From NCBI RefSeq assembly GCF_025352015.1, contig NZ_JANXUG010000088.1:1-64000 (forward strand): a stretch of 64,000 bases of DNA. The letters run 5' to 3'. Source of the DNA: Flavobacterium sp. GTDB lineage: Bacteria; Bacteroidota; Bacteroidia; Flavobacteriales; Flavobacteriaceae. Positions 1-9,406 of the stretch are shown here, one piece after another. The notes beneath the pieces are model-generated. The model did not search any database. It worked only from the letters and a program-made list of their open reading frames with translations, and was not told the origin of the DNA. Position 1 is the stretch's first letter, and each line of letters starts with the position of its first letter. The position numbers were made by a program, and so were the translations under genes.

Positions 1-100
1 CTATTTCATTATCAAACAAAAAGCCTTCTATAATTTTATATAATCGAGATTTCTCTTCTTGATTTAATTCCGATATTTGTGCTAAAATGGTATCTTTCAT
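1..100 (-). CDS. Hypothetical protein, N-terminal fragment (runs off window)
   Basis: An ATG on the minus strand at 98-100 opens a frame that stays open to the window edge. It gives 33 residues starting MKDTILAQISELNQEEKSRL. The piece is charged, helical in character and has no signal peptide. I do not recognise the family from so short a fragment. The low codon complexity fits the neighbours, so it is plausible as a real gene start, but it could also be chance. Confidence 0.45.
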   Translation of the reverse strand, partial: MKDTILAQISELNQEEKSRLYKIIEGFLFDNEI

Positions 101-146
101 AAAACAAAGATAATAAATATATTCTTTAGACTAAAGCCTTTATTAA

Positions 147-473
147 TTATAAATAGTTTAACGAAGTCCAAAATGACCTTTGATTTAAATAGTTAAGGTC
201 TTTTTCATTTTTATACGCTTCTCGTTCAAAAGAAATATTTAAGTAAGCTTTTCTTCTATCTTTATATTGAATCCATCGAAACAAAAACTCCAAACTGTAC
301 CAAATAAAAAAAAGCAAAATTAACAACTCCAACTGTTGCCGAATATGAATTTTTTCGTGATTTATAATTACTAAATTTTGCTTTAAATGATTTTGAGATA
401 CTAATATAAAAGGATAAATAGCCAACCCGTCAAAACCTTTTGGAATTAAATATTTCGAAACGACAACAACCAT
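147..473 (-). CDS. Small membrane protein with HExxH-like zinc-peptidase motif
   Basis: 108 residues. An N-terminal stretch is followed by HEKIH around residue 39 (an HExxH zinc-site pattern), then a hydrophobic segment (LELLILLFFIWYSLEFLF), then FEREAYKNE near residue 83, whose Glu could be a third zinc ligand. The arrangement resembles the core of integral-membrane M48/M56-type peptidases cut down to one membrane helix. Such mini-proteins occur in Bacteroidota, where they stay uncharacterised. Seen: the motif and the helix. Inferred: metal binding; proteolysis is unproven. It is divergent from the DUF5522/hutU pair. Confidence 0.7.
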   Translation of the reverse strand: MVVVVSKYLIPKGFDGLAIYPFILVSQNHLKQNLVIINHEKIHIRQQLELLILLFFIWYSLEFLFRWIQYKDRRKAYLNISFEREAYKNEKDLNYLNQRSFWTSLNYL

Positions 474-487
474 TTATTAGAATACTT

Positions 488-495
488 TAAATTTG
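488..495 (+). promoter_or_regulatory. Candidate -7 element TAAATTTG
   Basis: Matches the Bacteroidota TAnnTTTG element and ends only 5 bases before the ATG at 501, so transcription would begin at or next to the start codon (leaderless or nearly so). No TTG lies at the usual -33 distance, so this is a moderate call. Confidence 0.4.
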
Positions 496-500
496 TAGCT

Positions 501-713
501 ATGAAAAAGCAAAATAATGAAAATAAATCAATTGAAGGTGAAGATTATTATTTAACTCCCGAAGGTTATAAATGTTTCACCTCCAATTATCATTTAAAAC
601 GTGGCTATTGTTGCAAAAGTGGATGTCGTCATTGTCCTTATGGTTTCGATAAAAAAACTGGGCAAATTAAAACAACATCTAAATTACAAAATCAACGAAT
701 TAATAAAAAATGA
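501..713 (+). CDS. DUF5522 small cysteine-rich protein
   Basis: 70 residues. The core YYLTPEGYKCFTSNYHLKRG is followed by CCKSGCRHCPYG, the conserved signature of the DUF5522 family. The four clustered cysteines plus histidine suggest a bound metal ion or Fe-S centre, but no function is established. The stop codon overlaps the hutU start (ATGA), so the two are translationally coupled. The association with urocanate hydratase may be only positional. Confidence 0.85.
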   Translation: MKKQNNENKSIEGEDYYLTPEGYKCFTSNYHLKRGYCCKSGCRHCPYGFDKKTGQIKTTSKLQNQRINKK

Positions 714-2695
714 CATTTCAAGAACAAATTTTACAAGGAATTCCATCACTACTTCCTGACCCAAAACCATACGACGTTGCTATAAACCACGCCCCAAAAC
801 GAAAGGAAATCCTATCGGCTGATGAAACAAAATTGGCATTAAAAAATGCGCTACGCTATTTTGAACCAAAACATCACGCCGAGTTACTTCCTGAATTCAA
901 AAAAGAATTAGAAAAATACGGTCGAATTTATATGTACCGTTTCCGTCCAGATTACCAAATATTTGCCCGACCTATTTCTGAATATCCCGGAAAATGTGAA
1001 CAAGCAAAAGCTATTATGTTGATGATTCAAAACAATCTTGATTATGCTGTTGCACAACATCCTCATGAACTCATAACTTATGGTGGTAATGGAGCTGTTT
1101 TTCAAAACTGGGCACAATATTTATTGACCATGAAGTACTTGTCAGAAATGACAGAAGAACAAACATTAACCATGTATTCTGGACATCCAATGGGATTGTT
1201 TCCTTCACATAAAGAAGCACCAAGAGTTGTGGTGACCAACGGAATGGTGATTCCAAACTATTCCAAACCAGATGATTGGGAAAAAATGAACGCCCTTGGA
1301 GTTTCGCAATACGGTCAAATGACGGCCGGAAGTTATATGTACATTGGTCCGCAAGGCATTGTTCACGGTACAACTATAACTGTTTTAAACGGATTTAGAA
1401 AAATAAAAAAAAGTCCAAAAGGCGGCTTATTCATCACCTCGGGTTTAGGCGGAATGTCTGGCGCGCAACCAAAAGCAGGGACTATTGCTGGTTGCGTTAC
1501 CGTTTGTGCTGAAGTGAATCCGAAAATTACGCACATTCGCCATTCACAAGGTTGGATTAATGAAGTTATAGAAAATATTGAAGATTTAGTACCTAGAGTC
1601 AAAAAAGCACTTTACAATCAAGAAGTAGTTTCTATCGGCTATCTTGGAAACATCGTTGATGTTTGGGAACGTTTTGATCAAGAAAATATACATATTGATT
1701 TAGGTTCAGACCAAACTTCACTGCATAATCCTTGGGCTGGTGGCTATTATCCCGTTGGAATTTCATTTGATGACGCTAATGAAATGATGGCTAACAATCC
1801 GGCTAAATTTAAAGAAGAAGTTCAAAAAACCTTGCGCCGTCATGCAAAAGCAATCAATAAACACACCATAAAAGGAACTTATTTCTTTGATTACGGAAAT
1901 GCCTTTTTACTCGAGGCTTCTCGCGCTGGAGCCGATGTTTTTGATACTAATAAAATTGATTTTAAATACAACAGTTACGTTCAAGATATTATGGGACCTA
2001 TGTGTTTTGATTACGGATTTGGTCCATTCCGTTGGGTTTGTGCTTCTGGAAAACCAGAAGATTTAGCCAAAACTGATGAAATTGCGTGTACTGTTTTAGA
2101 AGAAATGATGAAAAATTCACCTCCTGAAATCAAACAGCAAATGGCCGATAACATCCAATGGATAAAAGGCGCACAAGAAAATAAACTAGTTGTAGGCTCA
2201 CAAGCCCGAATTCTTTATGCAGATGCTGAAGGCAGAATCAAAATTGCGGAAGCTTTCAATCAAGCCATTGCAAAAGAAGAAATTGGTTTTATCATTTTAG
2301 GCCGCGATCACCATGATGTTTCAGGAACAGATTCACCGTATAGAGAAACCTCGAACATATATGACGGCTCTCGTTTTACTGCCGATATGGCAATTCAAAA
2401 TGTGATTGGAGACAGTTTTCGGGGTGCCACTTGGGTTTCTATTCACAATGGCGGAGGCGTTGGTTGGGGAGAGGTTATAAATGGCGGGTTCGGCATGGTT
2501 CTTGATGGCTCAAAGGAAGCTTCAAGGCGTTTAGAATCAATGCTTTTCTGGGATGTGAATAACGGAATTTCGAGAAGAAATTGGGCAAGAAATGAAGGAG
2601 CTATTTTTGCCATAAAAAGAGCGATGCAAACGCAACCTTTATTAAAAGTAACCATCCCTACTATAGTTGATGAAGAACTTTTCAAAATTGTTTAA
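710..2695 (+). CDS. hutU: Urocanate hydratase (urocanase)
   Basis: 661 residues. Second enzyme of histidine degradation: it converts urocanate to 4-imidazolone-5-propionate using tightly bound NAD+, in the cytosol. The whole length is colinear with urocanases, including TYGGNGAVFQNW near residue 123, the glycine-rich GLGGMSGAQPKA segment, and SIHNGGGVGWGEVINGGFG near the C-terminus. It is about 100 residues longer than the E. coli-type enzyme, which is usual for the Bacteroidota form. The start overlaps the DUF5522 stop by 4 bases. No other hut gene is in the window; the ureohydrolase-fold protein at 52-53 kb lacks catalytic residues. Confidence 0.96.
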   Translation: MTFQEQILQGIPSLLPDPKPYDVAINHAPKRKEILSADETKLALKNALRYFEPKHHAELLPEFKKELEKYGRIYMYRFRPDYQIFARPISEYPGKCEQAKAIMLMIQNNLDYAVAQHPHELITYGGNGAVFQNWAQYLLTMKYLSEMTEEQTLTMYSGHPMGLFPSHKEAPRVVVTNGMVIPNYSKPDDWEKMNALGVSQYGQMTAGSYMYIGPQGIVHGTTITVLNGFRKIKKSPKGGLFITSGLGGMSGAQPKAGTIAGCVTVCAEVNPKITHIRHSQGWINEVIENIEDLVPRVKKALYNQEVVSIGYLGNIVDVWERFDQENIHIDLGSDQTSLHNPWAGGYYPVGISFDDANEMMANNPAKFKEEVQKTLRRHAKAINKHTIKGTYFFDYGNAFLLEASRAGADVFDTNKIDFKYNSYVQDIMGPMCFDYGFGPFRWVCASGKPEDLAKTDEIACTVLEEMMKNSPPEIKQQMADNIQWIKGAQENKLVVGSQARILYADAEGRIKIAEAFNQAIAKEEIGFIILGRDHHDVSGTDSPYRETSNIYDGSRFTADMAIQNVIGDSFRGATWVSIHNGGGVGWGEVINGGFGMVLDGSKEASRRLESMLFWDVNNGISRRNWARNEGAIFAIKRAMQTQPLLKVTIPTIVDEELFKIV

Positions 2696-2801
2696 CGAGG
2701 TATAAAAGTTGAAAGCTGGGTGAAATATCTACTTGCTTTTACTTTAAAATTAGTTTTAAACAGTTGCGAAATTTTTAAACAAATTAAACATTTATAAAGA
2801 T

Positions 2802-3338
2802 ATGAAAACATTAAAAATTTTACCGTTACTCCTACTCGTTGTTCTTTCTTCTTGTAGTTCTATCAAAGTGAACTCTGATTATGACAAGAAAATAGATTTT
2901 GCGCAATACAAAACCTTTGCCTTTTACAAAAATGGCATTGATAAAGTCGAAATATCCGATTTAGATAAGAAGCGGATTCTTCGTTCTATTGATGAGGTCA
3001 TGACCGCTAAAGGATTTACTAAAAATGAAACACCAGATTTGTTGGTCAATATTTTTACTAAAGAACGAGAACAGGTTGATGTTAGTCGGTTTAACTCCGG
3101 ATGGGGTTATGGCTGGGGCTATGGATGGAATCCATATATGTGGGGCGGCAATAATACTTCTATTTCCCGTTATACGGAAGGAACTTTGTACATTGATTTG
3201 ATTGATGCCAAGAAAAAAGAATTAATTTGGCAAGGTGAAGGCGAAGGTGTTTTGACCAAAGACACTAACAAAAAAGATGAGAAAATTAAAGAATTTGTGA
3301 GCAAAATTTTGGAGCAGTATCCGCCTCAAAAGAAGTAA
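2802..3338 (+). CDS. DUF4136 domain lipoprotein
   Basis: 178 residues with a lipoprotein signal peptide (LLLLVVLSSCSS, lipid-modified Cys about residue 19). The mature part follows the DUF4136 pattern: VNSDYDKKIDFAQYKTFAFY, then a tryptophan/glycine-rich insert (GWGYGWGYGWNPYMWGG), then EGTLYIDLIDAKKKELIWQGEGEG and a basic C-terminal helix. It is a probable periplasm-facing outer-membrane lipoprotein of unknown role. It is followed directly by an intrinsic terminator. Confidence 0.88.
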   Translation: MKTLKILPLLLLVVLSSCSSIKVNSDYDKKIDFAQYKTFAFYKNGIDKVEISDLDKKRILRSIDEVMTAKGFTKNETPDLLVNIFTKEREQVDVSRFNSGWGYGWGYGWNPYMWGGNNTSISRYTEGTLYIDLIDAKKKELIWQGEGEGVLTKDTNKKDEKIKEFVSKILEQYPPQKK

Positions 3339-3380
3339 GCCGTCTTGAGTGGCAGTTGACCGATTTATAAAATAGCATAG

Positions 3381-3410
3381 AAACCGTAGCAGCAATGTTG
3401 CGGTTTTTTT
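3381..3410 (+). terminator. Intrinsic terminator after the DUF4136 gene
   Basis: The stem AAACCG pairs with CGGTTT around a partly paired GCAGCAATGTTGC core and runs straight into seven T residues. Confidence 0.75.
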
Positions 3411-3506
3411 AGCCCAGATTGCAATGGAAATCCTTTTTACAGCTGTAAGGTTTTTCAAAACCGAACAACTCTAAAAAGATTGCAATGGAAAGCTGGAAAT
3501 AGCTAC
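3411..3506. repeat. Dispersed intergenic element, copy A
   Basis: Begins AGCCCAGATTGCAATGG and ends GATTGCAATGGAAAGCTGG plus AAATAGCT, with a T-rich/A-rich hairpin-like centre. The GATTGCAATGGAAA block occurs twice inside it. Diverged relatives lie at about 45,517-45,577 and 55,805-55,853. Elements of this appearance are common between genes in Flavobacteria; their role is unknown. Confidence 0.6.
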
Positions 3507-3549
3507 AAAAAAAATTGATACCTTTACTTCAAATACAAAGTTATTTATT

Positions 3550-5310
3550 ATGGAAAAAGCATTTGAAAGCAACCCTTTGATTGACCGATTGCCAAAACAT
3601 TTGAAACAATTCATTAAGCCACAGCATTATGCTGATTACACACCGATTAACCAAGCGGTTTGGCGTTATGTGATGCGAAAAAATGTAAGTTACTTATCAA
3701 AAGTTGCCCACTATTCCTATTTAGATGGTTTGGAAAAAACAGGTTTGGAAGTAGATTCTATTCCGAATATGTATGGCATGAATCGAATTTTGGAAGAAAT
3801 TGGTTGGGCTGCTGTTGCCGTGGACGGTTTTATTCCGCCAAATGCTTTTATGGAATTTCAGGCCTATAATGTACTAGTAATTGCTTCGGATATTCGCCAA
3901 TTAGAACATATAGAATATACGCCAGCACCTGATATTATTCATGAAGGCGCAGGTCATGCTCCCATTATTGCTAATCCAGAATATGCAGAATATTTACGCC
4001 GCTTTGGTGAAATTGGTTGCAAAGCTATTTCTTCACATCGTGATTACGAAATGTATGAAGCGGTGCGATTACTATCGATTCTTAAAGAAGCCGAAGGGAC
4101 ACCACAACAAAAAATTGATGCTGCTGCAGCGCAAGTTGATTTTTTGCAAAACAATATGGGCGAACTTTCGGAAATGTCTCGAATTAGAAATTTACATTGG
4201 TGGACCGTGGAATATGGCTTGATTGGCACTTTGGAAAATCCAAAAATATACGGGGCAGGATTACTATCCTCGATTGGAGAAAGTGCTTGGTGCATGACGG
4301 ATGAGGTGAAGAAAATCACTTATGATATTACGGCTGCCGATCAAAGTTTTGATATTACAAAACCACAACCTCAACTTTTTGTGACTCCAGATTTTGCATA
4401 TTTAAGTTTGGTTTTGGAAGAATTTGCCAATTCGATGGCACTTAGAACTGGCGGTTTATCTAGTTTGAAAAAGTTAATTCAATCCAACGCTTTAGGAACA
4501 ATTGAATTGAGTACAGGCATTCAAATTTCTGGCGTTTTCACCAATGTAATTGAAGAAGATGGAAAACCAGTTTATTTTCAAACGACGGGAAAAACAGCTT
4601 TGTCGTATCGTGAAAAGGAATTAGTGGGACACGGATCGCAATATCATGCGGAAGGTTTTGGTTCACCAGTTGGAAAACTAAAAGGGATTAACCTAGCGAT
4701 TGAAGACATGAGCCCCAGAGATTTGCGTGCTTATGATATTTATGAAGCCGAAAAAGTAACGCTTGAATTTGAGGGAAACATTATTGTTACTGGAGAAATT
4801 ATTACCGGTTCTAGAAATCTGCAAGGAGAAATTATCATCATTAGTTTTAAAAACTGCACTGTTAAACATAATGATACCATTTTATTCCAACCAGAGTGGG
4901 GAGTTTATGATATGGCTGTTGGCAAAAAAGTGACTTCTGCTTTCTCCGGACCCGCTGATGTAGCTAGTTTTGATATGATAAATCATGTTCCAATAAGTCA
5001 TACAATCAAAGCAATAAAATCGGCTGAACGCGAAGAATTAGAAAATTTGTATTTGAATATTAGAAATTTAAGAAATCAAAAAAACACTTCGCTTTCTATC
5101 GAAAAAATCTTTGATTTAGTTAAAGAAAATCATCCGAAAGATTGGTTGTTACCGCTTGAAATAGCTGAAATGTGCACTGTAACCAATAACCATTTAGTAT
5201 TGCAAAATGTGTTGATTTATCTCGAAAAAATGAAACAAAACCGTCCAGAAATTGCGCATTTAATTACGGGTGGATTGGAATTATTTTTAGAGAAAGTTGC
5301 TTTAAATTAA
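3550..5310 (+). CDS. Aromatic amino acid hydroxylase, long (PhhA-like) form
   Basis: 586 residues. A non-heme iron, pterin-dependent monooxygenase of the phenylalanine/tyrosine hydroxylase family. The iron site is visible as HEGAGH (His131, His136) and Glu221 in WWTVEYGL. Residues 1-300 or so are the catalytic domain. The remaining ~270 residues form an extension absent from proteobacterial PhhA (about 260-300 aa) but present in related Bacteroidota and Bacillus proteins. The likely reaction is phenylalanine to tyrosine; substrate choice cannot be read from sequence alone. The 3' end overlaps the convergent response-regulator gene by 9 bases. Confidence 0.93.
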   Translation: MEKAFESNPLIDRLPKHLKQFIKPQHYADYTPINQAVWRYVMRKNVSYLSKVAHYSYLDGLEKTGLEVDSIPNMYGMNRILEEIGWAAVAVDGFIPPNAFMEFQAYNVLVIASDIRQLEHIEYTPAPDIIHEGAGHAPIIANPEYAEYLRRFGEIGCKAISSHRDYEMYEAVRLLSILKEAEGTPQQKIDAAAAQVDFLQNNMGELSEMSRIRNLHWWTVEYGLIGTLENPKIYGAGLLSSIGESAWCMTDEVKKITYDITAADQSFDITKPQPQLFVTPDFAYLSLVLEEFANSMALRTGGLSSLKKLIQSNALGTIELSTGIQISGVFTNVIEEDGKPVYFQTTGKTALSYREKELVGHGSQYHAEGFGSPVGKLKGINLAIEDMSPRDLRAYDIYEAEKVTLEFEGNIIVTGEIITGSRNLQGEIIIISFKNCTVKHNDTILFQPEWGVYDMAVGKKVTSAFSGPADVASFDMINHVPISHTIKAIKSAEREELENLYLNIRNLRNQKNTSLSIEKIFDLVKENHPKDWLLPLEIAEMCTVTNNHLVLQNVLIYLEKMKQNRPEIAHLITGGLELFLEKVALN

Positions 5311-5949
5311 ATTGTTATTTTTCGCCTTTTGAATGGCTTCCAATTTATTATGTACCTGAAGTTTCGTGTAAATATTTTCGATGTGTTTTCGCACGGTTCC
5401 TGGTGAAAGAAACAAATTATCAGCAATAACATTATAATTCAACCCTTTGCTTAATTGCTCCAAAACTTCAACTTCTCTGTTACTTAATTTTATCTCCTCA
5501 TGATTATAACTTTCAATACTATACGGATTTCTCAATAATTTCAGTGTTTTCAACGCTATAGAGGGATTCATTGCTGCGCCACCATTCAAGGTTTCGATAA
5601 TGCCTTGATGCAGTTCTTTTGGGTTAACTTCTTTTAGCAAATAGCCATCAGCTCCGGCTTTTATGGCATTAAAAATATTCTCATCATTATCAAAAACAGT
5701 TAGCATAATAATTTTAAATTGTGGATATCTGGATTTGATCAATTTGGTAGCTTCAATTCCGTTGCATTCGGGCATTTCGATGTCCATTAATATTAAATCA
5801 ATATTTTTGTTTTTTTCGAGTTTTGAAAGCAAGTCATTACCATTATTTGCCGTAAATTTTAATACTAAATCATCAAAAAAAGACAGCTTTTCTGCAATGG
5901 CTTTTTGCAAAAAAACATTGTCGTCAACAATTACTATTCGTACTGACAT
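5302..5949 (-). CDS. NarL/FixJ (LuxR-type) response regulator
   Basis: 215 residues. Receiver domain at 1-120 with the acidic pair D9/D10, phosphoacceptor Asp56 (LILMDIEMP), switch Thr in MLTVFD and Lys in YLLKEVN. The C-terminal HTH_LuxR domain (about 148-210) contains LSNREVEVLEQLSKGLNYNVIADNLFLSPGTVRKHIENIY. Its probable kinase is the TPR histidine kinase at 16,547-18,484, a type that normally pairs with NarL-type regulators. Upstream is one copy of the block-wide palindrome/-7 promoter (6,096-6,144), giving a leader of about 140 nt and suggesting autoregulation. I infer that it binds AATACG-N8-CGTATT. Confidence 0.93.
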   Translation of the reverse strand: MSVRIVIVDDNVFLQKAIAEKLSFFDDLVLKFTANNGNDLLSKLEKNKNIDLILMDIEMPECNGIEATKLIKSRYPQFKIIMLTVFDNDENIFNAIKAGADGYLLKEVNPKELHQGIIETLNGGAAMNPSIALKTLKLLRNPYSIESYNHEEIKLSNREVEVLEQLSKGLNYNVIADNLFLSPGTVRKHIENIYTKLQVHNKLEAIQKAKNNNLI

Positions 5950-6095
5950 ATTTTTGAATTTTAATCCGTTTGGTTTGTTAAGTGTAACAAATTTGGTGAT
6001 TTTTTCTTAAAAAAATCCATTACAAGCCAATTGATTCGTTTCACTAAATAATTACTTGAAAAGGATTGTAACAAAAATCAATACCACTTGATATT

Positions 6096-6144
6096 ACAAA
6101 TATGATGGATTTAAATCAAAAAAAAATACGACAAATGCAGTATT
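6096..6144 (-). promoter_or_regulatory. Palindrome/-7 promoter P1 of the response regulator
   Basis: Palindrome at 6,125-6,144 (plus strand AATACGACAAATGCAGTATT), then 21 nt, then ATATTTGT at 6,096-6,103 read on the minus strand. It is the only copy with 21 rather than 22 nt spacing and the weakest left half-site. It lies about 150 nt upstream of the regulator's start codon. Confidence 0.6.
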
Positions 6145-6163
6145 TTTTTTTCATTTTCGTGGT

Positions 6164-6197
6164 AAAAAAAAACCATCTCAATTAAATCGAGATGGTT
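6164..6197 (-). terminator. Terminator of the Ig-like adhesin gene
   Basis: Stem AACCATCTC (6,171-6,179) with GAGATGGTT (6,189-6,197). Read on the minus strand it is followed by a run of seven T. It lies 25 bases after the stop codon. Confidence 0.85.
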
Positions 6198-6221
6198 TAA
6201 AAAAAAATAAAAAACTGCTAA

Positions 6222-9200
6222 TTACTTTTTGATTATTTTGACCGTTTTGAACATATCAGCAGCATAAACCTTTATCAAATAGGTTCCACTAGCATAACGA
6301 GCCATATCTATTTGTAGATCGGAAGCGTTGCTTTCTTCTGAAAATACTTTTTGTCCAATTATATTGAAAACTTCAATTCTAGAAATAGTTTCACTATAAG
6401 AAACATTCAGCAGATCAACCGTTGGATTTGGATAAACTTTTAATGCTTTCATCTCAAATGTATCATTACCCAAGCAAGCACCAGAGGTTACCGTAACTGC
6501 AAGTCTCGTTGCGCTTTCGCATGTTCCGTTATTTTGACTAGCAAAATATGTAGTGCCAGAGACTAAAGCTGTACCATTGGGAACTACTGCACCACCAGAA
6601 GCAGCATTGTACCAAACAAGGTTTGTTCCGCTTGTAGTAACTATCAAACCAACGGTTTCGCCGCTACAAAAGGTTTGATTTGCATTTCCTGTTGGAGCAT
6701 TTATTGGAACAATTGATGCTGTAACCGTTGTTCTTGACGAAGTACAAGTTTCGTTGGTAACCTCAACATAATAATTTGTAGTACTATTAATTGATGGTGT
6801 TGTAAAATTAGAACCGGTTGCCAATAGTGATCCTCCGCTGGAACTCGAATACCAGTTTAAAATTCCGCCTGTAGCTACTGCACTCAAAATTAAAGTTCCA
6901 GCATTACAACGACTATTTGGAGTTGTTGACGTAATTGTTTGTGCCACATCAATGGTTGCAATAACTGCATTTCGTGTTGATGTGCACGTTCCGTTACTTG
7001 CTTCAACATAATATGTGGTAGTATTGGCAATACTTGGCGTGTTAAATGTTGTTCCAGTAGCCAGAGCAGCTCCGCCTGCTGCAACATTATACCAAATTAA
7101 AGTTCCTACACTGGAAGCCGCATTTAATGCTAATGAACCAGTGCCACAACGACTCGCTGGAGTTGTTGAAGTTACCGCAGGAATTGCATTTACAGTTGCT
7201 GTAATTGCCGTTCTAACAGATGAAATACAGGTTCCGTTTACAGCTTCTACATAATACGTTGTAGTTGTAGTTAAACTTGGCGTTACAAAATTACTTCCTG
7301 TAAAAACTAAAGTTCCTCCGCTTGCTGCATCATACCAATTGATAGTTCCGTTAGTATAACTTGCCGATAAAGTCAGCGTTCCTGTTCCGCATTTTGAGGC
7401 ACCTGTTGCTAATGTATTGAATGGTCTTTGATTTACAGTTACAATTACTGGTGTTCTTGCAGATTGACAACTTCCGTTGGTAGCTTGAACATAAAAAGCA
7501 GCCGTTGTTGTCAAATTTGTCAAAGAAAAAGTACTTCCTGTTCCTTGAACAGATCCGCCAGTTGCCACATTGTACCATGATAACGTTCCTACACTTCCTA
7601 CCGCAGAAATAATAAATGTGTCTCCACTACAAATAGTTGCGGGGGTAGTTGAAGTAATTGTGGGCGATATATTTACCGTTGCAATGACAGCAATTCTAGA
7701 AGAAGTACACGTACCATTTAAAGCTTCAACATAATAAGTTGTAGTACTTGAAATACTTGGCGTAGTAAAACTAGTTCCTGTTCCAATGGCAGAACTACCG
7801 GCAGCATTTGCAAACCAACTTAAAGTTCCAGCAGTAGCCGCAGCTGATAAGGTTACTGTTCCTGTATCGCATCGACTGTTGGCAGTACCTGTAACCGTTG
7901 GCGTCGTATTTACGGTTGCTATAACAGCAATTCTTACAGAAGTACAACTTGCATTGGAAGCATCAACATAATACGTTGTTGTTGTACTTAAACTTGGTGT
8001 TAAGAAACTTGTCCCTGTTGCTAAACTTGAACCTCCTGATGGCACATTGTACCAATTTAAAGTACCAGAATTGGCTACCGCTGTTAATGTTACCGTTCCG
8101 CTATCGCAACGGGTTGCTGGAGTAGTTGAAGTAATTACTGGAGTGGTATTCACGGTTGCAATGACTAATGTTCGTGGCGAGGTGCAATTTCCTGTGGTAG
8201 CTTCTACATAATAATTTGTAGTAACACTTATAGAAGGAGTTGTAAAATTGTTTGTAGTTGCCAAAGCTGTTCCACCTGTTGCATTTACGTACCAAAGAGT
8301 ATTTCCTGCAGTTGAGGTAGCGTTCAATAAAACTGAACCTGCATCACAACGACTCGCTGGAGTTATTGCTGTTATAGATGGAGTCGTATTGACGGTTGCA
8401 ATAACAGCAGTTCTTGCTGAAACACAACTTGCACTAGCAGTTTCAACATAATAGGTAGTTGTTGTAGTAATACTAGGCGTAGTAAAACTAGTTCCCGTTC
8501 CTAGAGCTGTTCCGCCCGATACGTTTGCATACCAACTTAAGGTTCCTGCCGATGCTGTTGCGCCCAATGTTACTGTTCCTGTGTCGCAACGACTCGCTGG
8601 AGTTGTTGTTTGCACTGTTGGATAAGCCGTTATCGTTATATAACCTGTTATGGTTTTAGTATCTGTACCGTTAAAATTAGCAGCGACCAAAGTTACTGCA
8701 TAACTTCCTGCGGTATTATAAGTGATTACAGGGTTTTGAACTGTTGAACTGTTTGGCGTTCCTCCTGTAAATGTCCAAGTCCAAGCCGAAGGAATATTAG
8801 TAGATGTATCCGTAAATGTTACCGATTGACCTACGCAAATACTCGTTGCACTTGCAGTAAAACTTGCCACTGGCGGTTGGGTCGGGCAAATTGGAGCGGT
8901 TTTATCTACTGTAAAACCATCACCATCACCACCAAAATAAGCATAGAAAGAAGGTGGAAAAGGGCAAACAGTTGCTTCCAATGTAGCTACTGTAGTTCCA
9001 TCATTATTCCCGCCAAAGTAGGCAAAAAATGAAGGTGGTATTCCACATGCAGTAATACTGGCTTGTTCTGTTGCAGCGCCATCTGCATTTCCACCTAAAT
9101 AGGCAAACTGAAAAGGTGCTATTCCACAGGCTGTTATACTTAACTCATCAACACTAGAACCGTCATTAATTCCTCCCAAATAGGCATAAAAATGCGAAGG

Positions 9201-9335
9201 AAATGAACAACTGGTTACACTTAACTGATTTACTGTGGTTCCGTTGGAGTTGCCTCCATTGTATTGAGCAAATGCGTTAAATTGTGTCAAAAGAAATGTT
9301 AAGCAAACAACTAAATATATTTTTGTTGTTTTCAT
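6222..9335 (-). CDS. Secreted repeat adhesin: PKD domain, nine Ig-like repeats, T9SS type A sorting domain
   Basis: 1037 residues. A signal peptide (1-23) is followed by about five short repeats of ~32 residues (pattern [19 protein letters not shown]). A PKD domain follows near 150-230 ([13 protein letters not shown]). Then come nine Ig-like repeats of about 78 residues, each with RCDTGTVTL...GTLSWY...GG..L.TG..F.TPS...TTTYYVE...C.S.R. The last ~75 residues are a T9SS type A domain ([16 protein letters not shown]...GTYLIKVY). It should cross the outer membrane by T9SS and be anchored or released at the surface, probably for adhesion. No palindrome promoter of its own; it follows the FGE-fold gene by 71 bases and probably shares its transcript. 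Confidence 0.92.
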   Translation of the reverse strand: MKTTKIYLVVCLTFLLTQFNAFAQYNGGNSNGTTVNQLSVTSCSFPSHFYAYLGGINDGSSVDELSITACGIAPFQFAYLGGNADGAATEQASITACGIPPSFFAYFGGNNDGTTVATLEATVCPFPPSFYAYFGGDGDGFTVDKTAPICPTQPPVASFTASATSICVGQSVTFTDTSTNIPSAWTWTFTGGTPNSSTVQNPVITYNTAGSYAVTLVAANFNGTDTKTITGYITITAYPTVQTTTPASRCDTGTVTLGATASAGTLSWYANVSGGTALGTGTSFTTPSITTTTTYYVETASASCVSARTAVIATVNTTPSITAITPASRCDAGSVLLNATSTAGNTLWYVNATGGTALATTNNFTTPSISVTTNYYVEATTGNCTSPRTLVIATVNTTPVITSTTPATRCDSGTVTLTAVANSGTLNWYNVPSGGSSLATGTSFLTPSLSTTTTYYVDASNASCTSVRIAVIATVNTTPTVTGTANSRCDTGTVTLSAAATAGTLSWFANAAGSSAIGTGTSFTTPSISSTTTYYVEALNGTCTSSRIAVIATVNISPTITSTTPATICSGDTFIISAVGSVGTLSWYNVATGGSVQGTGSTFSLTNLTTTAAFYVQATNGSCQSARTPVIVTVNQRPFNTLATGASKCGTGTLTLSASYTNGTINWYDAASGGTLVFTGSNFVTPSLTTTTTYYVEAVNGTCISSVRTAITATVNAIPAVTSTTPASRCGTGSLALNAASSVGTLIWYNVAAGGAALATGTTFNTPSIANTTTYYVEASNGTCTSTRNAVIATIDVAQTITSTTPNSRCNAGTLILSAVATGGILNWYSSSSGGSLLATGSNFTTPSINSTTNYYVEVTNETCTSSRTTVTASIVPINAPTGNANQTFCSGETVGLIVTTSGTNLVWYNAASGGAVVPNGTALVSGTTYFASQNNGTCESATRLAVTVTSGACLGNDTFEMKALKVYPNPTVDLLNVSYSETISRIEVFNIIGQKVFSEESNASDLQIDMARYASGTYLIKVYAADMFKTVKIIKK

Positions 9336-9406
9336 CTAATTTGATTTTTAAATTATTTTAATTCATTGTATCACAAGTACATTTACTTGCAAATCAAATT
9401 GGATTA

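Noticed and set aside
7015..8451. Plus-strand open frames opposite the adhesin repeats
   Set aside because: They recur with the repeat period and are antisense shadows of the Ig-like repeats.
9374..9389. Palindrome CAAGTACATTTACTTG before the adhesin gene as a seventh operator
   Set aside because: The half-sites differ from AATACG, and it overlaps rather than precedes the candidate -7 element, so spacing does not fit.
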